Shown here one piece after another: positions 1-6,363 of a DNA stretch of 18,333 nucleotides. Made by a program: the position numbers and the translations under genes. Source of the DNA: an uncultured Clostridia bacterium (GTDB lineage: Bacteria; Bacillota; Clostridia; Christensenellales; Borkfalkiaceae); assembly GCA_947630775.1 (NCBI GenBank), contig CANRIY010000019.1, forward strand, positions 1 to 18,333, written 5' to 3'. The notes beneath the pieces were generated by a model. The model did not search any database and was not told where the DNA came from. It saw nothing but the letters and a program-made list of their open reading frames with translations. Position 1 is the first letter of the stretch, and each line of letters opens with the position of its first letter.

Positions 1-3
1 ACA

Positions 4-297
4 ATGGTCAAAATGAGATTGGTGAGAATGGGCGACAAGAAGTCCCCCGTCTACCGTATCGTGGTGGTCGACGCGCGCAAGGCGGCGACGGGCGAGTACA
101 TCGAGAAAGTCGGTTTCTACGATCCCAAGTCCAACCCCGTCACGCTCACCGTGGACGTGGAGAAGGCGAAGGATTGGCTCGCAAAGGGCGTTCAACCCAC
201 CGAGACGGTGAAGAGCCTTCTGGTGCAGGCGGGCGCGATGGAAAAACCCACAAAACTTTCCGCACCCAAGACCAAGGGCAAGAAAAAGAAGAAGTAA
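4..297 (+). CDS. rpsP: 30S ribosomal protein S16
   Basis: This 97-residue protein is ribosomal protein S16, which binds 16S rRNA in the 30S body and helps assembly. The N-terminus carries the family signature MRLVRMGDKKSPVYRIVVVDAR (shown here as MRLVRMG, then KSPVYRIVV, then DAR), followed by the conserved IEKVGFYDP segment near residues 33-41 and the VEKAKDWLAKGVQPTETV segment near 52-69. The length is slightly above the usual 80-90 because of a lysine-rich tail ending KTKGKKKKK, which is common in Gram-positive S16. The ATG at position 4 is used because the family signature begins only a few residues later; the ribosome binding site and promoter lie outside the window. khpA follows, as is usual in Bacillota (ffh-rpsP-khpA-rimM-trmD-rplS), but the spacer is unusually long at 213 bp. 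Confidence 0.97.
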   Translation: MVKMRLVRMGDKKSPVYRIVVVDARKAATGEYIEKVGFYDPKSNPVTLTVDVEKAKDWLAKGVQPTETVKSLLVQAGAMEKPTKLSAPKTKGKKKKK

Positions 298-299
298 TT

Positions 300-334
300 T
301 CGTAAAATTCTTTTTTGTAAAAAGAATTTTACGA
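300..334 (+). other. perfect 16-bp AU-rich hairpin after rpsP
   Basis: Positions 300-315 (TCGTAAAATTCTTTTT) are the exact reverse complement of 319-334, with a 3-nt loop (TGT). The hairpin begins three bases after the rpsP stop codon. No T-run follows the stem (the next bases are GGGGTTAACC), so it does not look like a standard intrinsic terminator. It may be an RNA-processing or stability hairpin that separates rpsP and khpA expression. The structure is seen directly; the role is inferred. Confidence 0.7.
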
Positions 335-347
335 GGGGTTAACCTGT

Positions 348-442
348 AATATTTCTAAGCCCTTTTGCCGCCGACCGTATTGCCTTCAAAGACATTAAGC
401 GTGCGGTGGCTTACGGAGAGAAAGTCAGAATATTCTAAGCCC
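348..442 (+). repeat. short direct repeat in the rpsP-khpA spacer
   Basis: AATATTTCTAAGCCC at 348-362 recurs as AATATTCTAAGCCC at 429-442, one T shorter, about 81 bp downstream. After the second copy, CCCTGTC (440-446) can pair with GACGGGG downstream, including one G-T pair. No coding sequence is visible in the spacer. The repeat could be a small duplication; a function cannot be stated. Confidence 0.4.
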
Positions 443-510
443 TGTCGGCCGCGTTCGGAGACGGGGCGGATTCCTCTACCGCAAACACACCTTAAAAAGG
501 AGGAGAAACC

Positions 511-750
511 ATGTTAGAACTCATCAAGTACATCGTCGGCCAATTCGCCGAGGATAAGGAGCACGTCGATTACGTCGTCGAGGAGACGGAGGACGCCGTG
601 AACGTCACGGTCCTGCTTTCGGACTCCGATATGGGCAAGGTCATCGGCAAACAGGGCAAGATCGCAAAGGCGCTCCGCACGCTCGTGCGCGCCGCGACGC
701 CCAAGGGCTCCAAAAAGTACAGCGTCGAGATCAAAGAACGCGAAGCGTAA
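511..750 (+). CDS. khpA: KH-domain RNA-binding protein KhpA
   Basis: This 79-residue protein is KhpA (YlqC/YhaB-type), a single KH-domain RNA-binding protein that in other Bacillota works with KhpB/EloR in RNA-based control of cell elongation and division. The KH motif is visible as DMGKVIGKQGKIAKALRTLV at about residues 41-60, containing the GxxG loop GKQG that contacts RNA backbone. Length and sequence match the family from end to end. A strong ribosome binding site, AAGGAGG, lies just upstream of the ATG. It follows rpsP, as is typical, but rimM, trmD and rplS, which usually come next, are replaced here by a terminator and a surface protein gene, so the ribosomal cluster ends at this gene. 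Confidence 0.95.
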   Translation: MLELIKYIVGQFAEDKEHVDYVVEETEDAVNVTVLLSDSDMGKVIGKQGKIAKALRTLVRAATPKGSKKYSVEIKEREA

Positions 751-755
751 ACTTT

Positions 756-813
756 TACCGAAAATCTGCGGGGAGATCGCCTGTAAATGGTGTTCCGCCC
801 GCTTTTTTCGGTA
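756..813 (+). terminator. probable khpA terminator, long two-part hairpin
   Basis: TACCGAAAA (756-764) pairs perfectly with TTTTCGGTA (805-813), and inside it GCGGG (768-772) pairs with CCCGC (798-802), followed by six T residues (803-808). The A-run/T-run arrangement around a GC stem fits an intrinsic terminator for the rpsP-khpA transcript. The loop of 25 nt is long, which lowers confidence. Its 3' edge overlaps the candidate -10 box of the next gene. Confidence 0.5.
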
Positions 814-817
814 TAAA
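812..817 (+). promoter_or_regulatory. candidate -10 box for the LRR lipoprotein leader
   Basis: TATAAA at 812-817 sits 7-8 bases before the first stem of the leader RNA starting near 825, the same geometry as the much clearer promoter of the second leader. No good -35 hexamer is visible; TGTTCC at 791-796 would give a 15-bp spacer. The call rests mainly on the analogy between the two leaders. Confidence 0.4.
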
Positions 818-824
818 AACAAAC

Positions 825-960
825 GCATATGCCCATTGCGGCATATGTTGCGGAACGCATTTTTTGCGGAATCCGATAAAAATGTATTCCGCGGGCATAT
901 GTCAAAGCATTACGGGATACTTTCTGCGGGCGTCCCGTGTTGGGACGTCCTTATTGTTCT
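825..960 (+). ncRNA. structured leader RNA 1, candidate attenuator upstream of the LRR lipoprotein
   Basis: This is the first of two related 5' leaders. Helix P1 pairs GCATATGCCC (825-834) with GGGCATATGT (893-902); the 5' arm can alternatively pair with GGCATATGT (840-848). Helix P2 pairs GCGGAAT (866-872) with ATTCCGC (886-892), preceded by the motif ATTTTTTGC (859-867). Then comes the shared tail, 911-958. There GGGCGTCCC (928-936) and GGGACGTCC (942-950) form a 9-bp stem with loop GTGTT, followed by TTATTGTT, which looks like an intrinsic terminator. TACGGGA (911-917) can instead pair with TCCCGTG (933-939), which would destroy that stem. This gives a terminator/antiterminator switch. It resembles no riboswitch consensus I know. 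Ligand or trigger is unknown. Confidence 0.6.
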
Positions 961-984
961 AAAAAAATCCAAAGGGAGAACACA

Positions 985-3900
985 ATGAAACGCAAATTTT
1001 TGACGGTGCTGCTGATGCTCGCCGCGGCTCTGTGCCTGTGCTTCGGGCTTGCCGCATGCGATGACGGGACGCCCCAAGAGCCCACGGGCGGCACCCAGAC
1101 CGAACCGGGCGGCCAAGAACCGGGCGGGGAAGATCCGCACGAGCACACATTTAAGGACTACGTTTCAGACGGAAACGCCACATGTACCGAGGACGGGACC
1201 GAGACGGCGCATTGCACGCACGACGGTTGCACGGAGACGGACACGCGCACGGCGGAAGGAAGCAAACTCGGGCATAACTTCGAGACATACGTCTCCAATG
1301 AAGATGCCACTTGCACCGAGGACGGCACGGAGACGGCGCATTGCACGCACGACGGTTGCACGGAGACGGACACGCGCACGGCGGAAGGAAGCAAACTGGG
1401 GCACAACTTCGAGACATACGTCTCCAATGAAGATGCGACATGTACCGAGGACGGTACCGAGACGGCGCATTGCACGCATACGGGTTGCACGGAGACGGAC
1501 ACGCGCACCGTCAAAGACAGCAAGCTCGGGCATAACTTCGAGACATATACGCCCAACGGCGATGCGACGTGCACGGACAACGGCACGGAGACGGCGCATT
1601 GCACGCATACGGGCTGCGAGGAGACGGACACGCGCACCGTCAAAGACAGCAAGCTCGGGCATAACTTCGAGACATATACGCCTAACGGCGACGCGACGTG
1701 TACGGAGAACGGCACGGAGACAGCAAAGTGCACCCGTTGTGACGAGGAGGACACCCGTCCCGCCCAAACGGGCGCGCTCGGGCACAGCTACGATGAGACG
1801 CACTACGCTTCGGATGAGAGCGTACACTACTATGCCTGCACCCGTTGCGGCACCAGAAAGGAAGGCTCCGAGGCGCCGCACACGTTCGAAAACGGCTACG
1901 AGTGTTCCGTCTGCGGATGGCATGCGGACGGCACGGCGTCGCTCACCTATTCCGAGAACGACGACGGCACTTACACCGTGACGGGGGTAAGCGATCAGAC
2001 CCTTACCAAGATTATCATTCCCGATACATATCAAGGCAAACCCGTTACCGCGGTCGCAGGGAATGCATTCCGCGGGGATAGCAGGGACATCGGAAAGGTG
2101 CTCGAAGAGGTCGTCTTCGGCAAAAACGTCGCCCACATCGGCTACTGCGCGTTCGGCTATACCGCTTTGAAGAGCGTGACCATTCCCGACAGCGTGACGG
2201 TGATCGACAAATACGCTTTCTACGGTTGCGAAAGCATGGAGACGGTGAATATCGGCAGCGGTGCGATCGGCATTTTCGATTACGCCTTCTACGGTTGTTC
2301 GGGTGTAGAAGCGGTGACGATCGAAGGCGGTTCGGTGTCGATCGGAAAATATGTATTCCAAAATTGTGCGAAACTGAAAACGCTCACCGTCGGCGAGGGC
2401 ACGGTCAATATCGGTCGGGAGAGCTTCCTTTTCAGCCCGTCTCTCACCGATGTCACTTTTGGCGGTGGGAAGGTCACGATCGGACAATGGGCGTTCGATG
2501 AGTGCCCGAAGTTGAAAGCTGTTACGTTCGGTGACGGCGAGATCGATATCGCATGCGGAGCGTTTATCAAATGTCCGTCCCTTTCCAACGTTGAATTCGG
2601 CAGCGGTTCTGTTACGATCGGGGATTATGCGTTTCAGGAATGCGGGTTCGAAACCCTCTCATTCGGAGACTGTGATCTCGAAATTGCGCAGGGCGGATTC
2701 TATGGATGCGCATCGCTTACCGGCGTCACCTTCGGCAATGGGGATGTCTCGATCGGAAATTATACCTTCCAAGGCTGTACGCAGCTGAAAACCATTACGA
2801 TCGGCGACGGAAACGTCGTTTTGGGGACGGATATCGATTGGAATTGCCAATCCCTTACCGACATCGTCATCGGCGACGGCAATGTGAAATTCTGCAACTC
2901 CGCGCTCTATGCAAGCCCGAAGCTGAAAAATCTTACGGTGGGCAACGGGAACCTCATCTTTGAAGCGTATGCCGTAAATTCCTGCCCTGCTCTTGAAAGC
3001 GTTACGCTCGGCAATGGAGAGATCTCCATCGGCAATTACGTTTTCTACGGCTGTGAGCAGCTAAAAAACCTCACGTTCGGCCCCAACATTGCCGACATCG
3101 GCGACGATCCGTTCGGCGGGTGCCCTTCTCTTCAATACGATCGGAAGGACGGCGTGAAGTACCTCGGCAACGCGGAGCATCCCTATACCGTGCTCGTGGG
3201 CGCGGAGAATACGGATCTCAGCTCCCTTGTGATGGATGCGGACACAAAGTTCGTGCAGGAATATGCGTTCAGCGGATGTCAAAATCTTGCGAGCGTGACC
3301 TTCGGCGAACACTTGAAGAAGATCCGCTATCGGGCGTTTGAAGATTGCGTCTTGCTCCAAGAGGCTATTTTCCACGATGATTTGACGGAGATCGAATACA
3401 ACGCGTTCGACGGCTGCAAGGCGCTTAAAACGGTGACCTTCGGCAATGGCGTCCAAAAGATCGGCGAATATGCCTTCGACGGGTGCAGCGCCATTGAAAC
3501 GGTGAACATTCCATCCCTTGCGCAGTGGCTCTCTATCGAGTTTGCGTCGGAGCAATTCATTGCGGGCACCAATCCGCTCTCCGCGCCGAATGCGACGCTC
3601 GTGGCGGGCGGCTCGCCCGTGACCGACGTCGTCATTCCCGACGGCGTCACTGAGCTCAAACCGCTTGCCTTTGCGGGATATGCGAAGCTCACCTCTCTCC
3701 AAATCGGGAAGGACGTGACGAAAATCGGCGCGGGCGCACTCATGGAATGCAAAAACGTCACATCGCTCACCGTGGCGGCGGAGAACCAAACGTTCGCCGT
3801 GCAGTACAACTGCGTCTACGACAAGACGGAAATGTCCGTCGCCCTCGGCTGCCCCGTATCGGAAATTCCCGACGGCATCAGGATCATTTCCGCCCATGTA

Positions 3901-5001
3901 TTCCACGGTATATCGCTTCCTGCAACTTTCGTCATTCCCGACAGTGTGGAGGAGATCGGCGAGCGTGCCTTTATGAGCTGCGGGACCTTTACCGATCTCA
4001 CCCTCGGCACGGGGCTGAAAACGGTCGGCGCATCGGCGTTCTTCGGCGCGATGGCTCCGTACTACGTTTCCGTTACATACCATATCAAAGACCTTGCAAA
4101 GTGGTGCGGAGTAGACTTTGCGGACAGCGCGGCGAACCCGCTCCGTTGGGAGTCGGCGGCGATCTACGCCGCCCCGCATGCGGGCGAGAGTGAGACGGAA
4201 ATCAACAACGGCGGAGCCGTCCTCACCATTCCCGAGGGCGTGACGGAGATCAAGGCGTACGCGTTCTGGAATATCTCGACGCAGGAGCTGCATCTTCCCT
4301 CGACGGTCACAAAGATCGACCCCACGGCGTTCGGCATGAATTGCAACCTCGATGACTACGAAGTGGCGGCAGGGAACTCGACCTACGAGGTAAGAGCTTG
4401 CGGCGTCGTGGAAATTGCAACCAATACGCTCATCCTCGGCACGGTGCCGCAATCGGGCACCATCGGCGAGGGCGTCGAGAAGATCGGCGATTACGCTTTC
4501 TCGGGAAAGATCTTCACAAATGTGACGATCGCGTCGTCCGTGAAGGAGATCGGCGCGCACGCCTTCGAATCTTGCAGGATCCAAAGCCTCACCCTCGGCG
4601 AGAATGTGGAGAAAATCGGCGACTGGGCGTTTGCAAAGAACGAGACGGCAGGCGTAGGCATCGGGTCGGTCGTCATCACGGGGAATGTCACATACATCGG
4701 GGATTATGCGTTCTATCAAAGCGGCGTTACGAGCCTTGAACTCGGCGCACAGGTAGAGCACATCGGGGAAAACGCCTTTGCCCTCAATCATGAGCTTGCG
4801 AGCGTTTCGGTTCCCGCGAGCGTAAAAGAGATCGGGAAGAGCGCGTTTTGGGGCGATCCTTTGACCGAAGCGACCTTCGCCGACACGGGCTGGACGGTGA
4901 AGGGTTCCGGCGGAAATCCCGTTGCGGTTGATTTTTCCGATCACAAGGCAGTTGCCGCCGCTCTGAAAGACCCGAACAACATTTGGACAAAAAATTCATA
5001 A
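985..5001 (+). CDS. BspA-like leucine-rich-repeat surface lipoprotein
   Basis: This predicted 1338-residue cell-surface protein starts at ATG 985, chosen over an in-frame ATG at 937 because AAAGGGAG lies at 971-978 and a clean lipoprotein signal follows: MKRK, a hydrophobic stretch, then lipobox LAAC with the lipidated cysteine at residue 25. After a Gly/Pro/Glu-rich linker come five units of about 43 residues built on LGHNFETY...ATCTEDGTETAHCTH...GC, each with several Cys and His, then a CSVCGW segment. From about residue 340 to the end are many BspA/TpLRR-type LRR_5 units with the pattern IGDYAFxGCxxLxxVTFGxG. LRR_5 proteins of this type bind host or microbial surfaces in other bacteria; the ligand here is unknown. 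A structured leader precedes it and two terminators follow, so it is monocistronic. No sortase signal is seen; anchoring is by lipid. Confidence 0.9.
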   Translation: MKRKFLTVLLMLAAALCLCFGLAACDDGTPQEPTGGTQTEPGGQEPGGEDPHEHTFKDYVSDGNATCTEDGTETAHCTHDGCTETDTRTAEGSKLGHNFETYVSNEDATCTEDGTETAHCTHDGCTETDTRTAEGSKLGHNFETYVSNEDATCTEDGTETAHCTHTGCTETDTRTVKDSKLGHNFETYTPNGDATCTDNGTETAHCTHTGCEETDTRTVKDSKLGHNFETYTPNGDATCTENGTETAKCTRCDEEDTRPAQTGALGHSYDETHYASDESVHYYACTRCGTRKEGSEAPHTFENGYECSVCGWHADGTASLTYSENDDGTYTVTGVSDQTLTKIIIPDTYQGKPVTAVAGNAFRGDSRDIGKVLEEVVFGKNVAHIGYCAFGYTALKSVTIPDSVTVIDKYAFYGCESMETVNIGSGAIGIFDYAFYGCSGVEAVTIEGGSVSIGKYVFQNCAKLKTLTVGEGTVNIGRESFLFSPSLTDVTFGGGKVTIGQWAFDECPKLKAVTFGDGEIDIACGAFIKCPSLSNVEFGSGSVTIGDYAFQECGFETLSFGDCDLEIAQGGFYGCASLTGVTFGNGDVSIGNYTFQGCTQLKTITIGDGNVVLGTDIDWNCQSLTDIVIGDGNVKFCNSALYASPKLKNLTVGNGNLIFEAYAVNSCPALESVTLGNGEISIGNYVFYGCEQLKNLTFGPNIADIGDDPFGGCPSLQYDRKDGVKYLGNAEHPYTVLVGAENTDLSSLVMDADTKFVQEYAFSGCQNLASVTFGEHLKKIRYRAFEDCVLLQEAIFHDDLTEIEYNAFDGCKALKTVTFGNGVQKIGEYAFDGCSAIETVNIPSLAQWLSIEFASEQFIAGTNPLSAPNATLVAGGSPVTDVVIPDGVTELKPLAFAGYAKLTSLQIGKDVTKIGAGALMECKNVTSLTVAAENQTFAVQYNCVYDKTEMSVALGCPVSEIPDGIRIISAHVFHGISLPATFVIPDSVEEIGERAFMSCGTFTDLTLGTGLKTVGASAFFGAMAPYYVSVTYHIKDLAKWCGVDFADSAANPLRWESAAIYAAPHAGESETEINNGGAVLTIPEGVTEIKAYAFWNISTQELHLPSTVTKIDPTAFGMNCNLDDYEVAAGNSTYEVRACGVVEIATNTLILGTVPQSGTIGEGVEKIGDYAFSGKIFTNVTIASSVKEIGAHAFESCRIQSLTLGENVEKIGDWAFAKNETAGVGIGSVVITGNVTYIGDYAFYQSGVTSLELGAQVEHIGENAFALNHELASVSVPASVKEIGKSAFWGDPLTEATFADTGWTVKGSGGNPVAVDFSDHKAVAAALKDPNNIWTKNS
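1138..1790 (+). repeat. coding tandem repeat, 129-bp period, Cys/His-rich units
   Basis: Within the lipoprotein gene, near-identical units of 43 codons are repeated about five times. The first is partial and the last is divergent, switching to AKCTRCDEED with a CxxC. Copies two and three are almost identical at the DNA level, including synonymous positions, which points to recent duplication. Each unit has a conserved ATC, HCTH and GC cysteine pattern, suggesting either metal binding or disulphide-stabilised small modules that form a stalk holding the LRR domain away from the membrane. The repeat count could vary between strains by slippage or recombination. Confidence 0.85.
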
Positions 5002-5007
5002 TCATTC

Positions 5008-5039
5008 CGCCCCGCGGCATCTGCCGCGGGGCGATTTTT
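5008..5039 (+). terminator. intrinsic terminator 1 of the LRR lipoprotein gene
   Basis: CGCCCCGCGGCA (5008-5019) pairs with TGCCGCGGGGCG (5022-5033), followed by ATTTTTG. It begins seven bases after the stop codon. The hairpin core is the same as that at the centre of the 54-bp palindrome at 7566-7619, apart from one loop base. Confidence 0.9.
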
Positions 5040-5040
5040 G

Positions 5041-5073
5041 TCCGACCCGAAAATTTTTCGGGTCGGATTTTCT
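5041..5073 (+). terminator. intrinsic terminator 2, in tandem
   Basis: TCCGACCCGAAA (5041-5052) pairs with TTTCGGGTCGGA (5056-5067), followed by TTTTCT. It directly follows the first terminator and insulates the next transcription unit. Confidence 0.85.
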
Positions 5074-5095
5074 ATTCTGATTTTTCGCAAAATTC

Positions 5096-5124
5096 TTGTC
5101 ATCTTTCCGCAGTTATGATATAAT
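5096..5124 (+). promoter_or_regulatory. strong promoter of the methyltransferase operon
   Basis: TTGTCA (5096-5101) and TATAAT (5119-5124) are separated by exactly 17 bp, with an extended -10 TGA just upstream of TATAAT. Transcription should start near 5131, exactly at the first stem of the leader RNA. Confidence 0.85.
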
Positions 5125-5130
5125 GTCTCT

Positions 5131-5271
5131 GCGACACAATCGAATATTTTTTGCAATAAGGCTACAACCTGGTAAGGGTGTATCCTTTTCTGCCTTATTG
5201 CAGTTCGATTGTGTCGCAACAATACGGGATACTCTCTGCGGGCGTTCCGTATTGGAGCGCCCTTATTTTTT
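5131..5271 (+). ncRNA. structured leader RNA 2, candidate attenuator upstream of the methyltransferase
   Basis: This is the second leader of the same type. P1 is a perfect 14-bp helix (5131-5144 with 5204-5217). P2 is a perfect 11-bp helix (5152-5162 with 5192-5202), preceded by ATTTTTTGC (5146-5154) as in leader 1. AAGG (5074-like loop element at 5174-5177) may pair with CCTT (5184-5187) in the apical loop. The tail holds GGGCGTTCC (5240-5248) paired with GGAGCGCCC (5254-5262), loop GTATT, then TTATTTTTT: an intrinsic terminator. AATACGGGA (5221-5229) can pair instead with TTCCGTATT (5245-5253), nine pairs with one G-T, blocking the terminator. Stem changes relative to leader 1 preserve pairing. 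The gene starts 33 nt after the T-run. Confidence 0.7.
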
Positions 5272-5304
5272 GCCCGCAAATGAATAAAAAGGCGGTACGG
5301 CAAT

Positions 5305-6363
5305 ATGGCAATCACCAATTTGCATAAGTCGAGAAAAGACAAATTTGTTGAATTTTACACGCGGCTTGAGGATATCGAGAATGAACTGTGTCATTATACG
5401 GAATATTTTGAGGGAAAAACGATCCTGTGTAATTGTGATGATCCTTATGAAAGCAATTTTTTCTATTATTTTGCCACCCGCTTCAATGACTTAAAATTGG
5501 AAAAACTTATTTGCACTTGTTATAACGGTTCCCCTGTGGCATATACGCAGATGTCGTTTTTTGACGGAGATACCGAAGAAGGGGAGCAAGTGAAACGAAG
5601 CGCATATAAAGTTGAAATAAAAGAAGTCGAAGATTTTGACAAAAACGGAGCGACGAATATCGACGATATTGATATTTTACTGAAGCGAGAAGGCGTCGTT
5701 AAAAGACTGGAAGGGAATGGTGATTTTCGTTCTGCAGAATGCATCGAGCTGTTGAAAGAGGCCGATATCGTCGTCACGAATCCGCCATTTTCTCTGTTTC
5801 GTGAGTATATGGCGCAGCTGATCGAATACGGAAAGAAGTTTTTGATCATCGGGAAAATCGATGCGGTCGCTTATCGTGACGTTTTTCCGCTTATAAGAGA
5901 TAATATTATTTGGTGCGGTTATAATGTGGGACATTTTTGGTATAAAGTTCCCGCCTATTACGAAGAGAAGAGTACCGATTTCAAAATCGACGAATACGGG
6001 CAAAAGTGGCGGCGGGTGGGAAACATTTGCTGGTATACCAATCTCGATATCAAAAAGCGACACGAAAAATTTGAGTTCATTAAAAAATATCGTCCGGAAG
6101 ATTATCCGAAATATGATAATTACGACGCTATCAATGTGGATCTGGTAGACGACATTCCGGATAATTACTGGGGTGTCATGGGCGTTCCTGCGACGTTTAT
6201 AGGGAAATATAACCCAATGGTATTTGATATCATCGGACTTTCCGCCTCCGTAAAATACGATCGGGACATTGTCGGCTTGGATTTTTTGGGAGGCAATGAC
6301 GCGAGTCCATTGCTTGCCCAAAAGAAAAAATATGCAAGAATTTTTATTCAAAGGAGAAGGTAA
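5305..6363 (+). CDS. EcoRI-family adenine-specific DNA methyltransferase
   Basis: This 352-residue protein matches the EcoRI-type adenine-specific methyltransferase family, which transfers a methyl group from S-adenosylmethionine to the N6 of adenine in a specific DNA site. The family's N-terminal segment ILCNCDDPYESNFFYYF is at about residues 40-56 and probably contributes to cofactor binding. The catalytic motif IV, NPPF, is at 159-162 within ADIVVTNPPFSLFREYM. Length is close to M.EcoRI (about 326). The start ATG has a modest GGCGG ribosome binding site nine bases upstream. It is the first gene of a two-gene operon: its TAA stop is immediately followed by the ATG of a DUF262-HNH nuclease. 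It is visibly AT-richer than surrounding genes, a sign of transfer. The recognition site cannot be read from sequence; it need not be GAATTC. Confidence 0.9.
   Translation: MAITNLHKSRKDKFVEFYTRLEDIENELCHYTEYFEGKTILCNCDDPYESNFFYYFATRFNDLKLEKLICTCYNGSPVAYTQMSFFDGDTEEGEQVKRSAYKVEIKEVEDFDKNGATNIDDIDILLKREGVVKRLEGNGDFRSAECIELLKEADIVVTNPPFSLFREYMAQLIEYGKKFLIIGKIDAVAYRDVFPLIRDNIIWCGYNVGHFWYKVPAYYEEKSTDFKIDEYGQKWRRVGNICWYTNLDIKKRHEKFEFIKKYRPEDYPKYDNYDAINVDLVDDIPDNYWGVMGVPATFIGKYNPMVFDIIGLSASVKYDRDIVGLDFLGGNDASPLLAQKKKYARIFIQRRR

Noticed and set aside
911..960. T-box or known riboswitch assignment for the leaders
   Set aside because: The T-box consensus TGGNACCGCG and its specifier-stem layout are absent, and I see no match to the conserved cores of TPP, SAM, purine, glycine, lysine, cobalamin, guanidine or c-di-GMP classes.
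1165..4944. Long minus-strand open frames (440 and 627 codons) opposite the LRR lipoprotein gene
   Set aside because: They result from the repetitive, GC-rich codon pattern of the real gene; they are Arg/Asp/His-rich, lack recognisable domains, and the plus-strand frame has a lipobox and regular LRR units.
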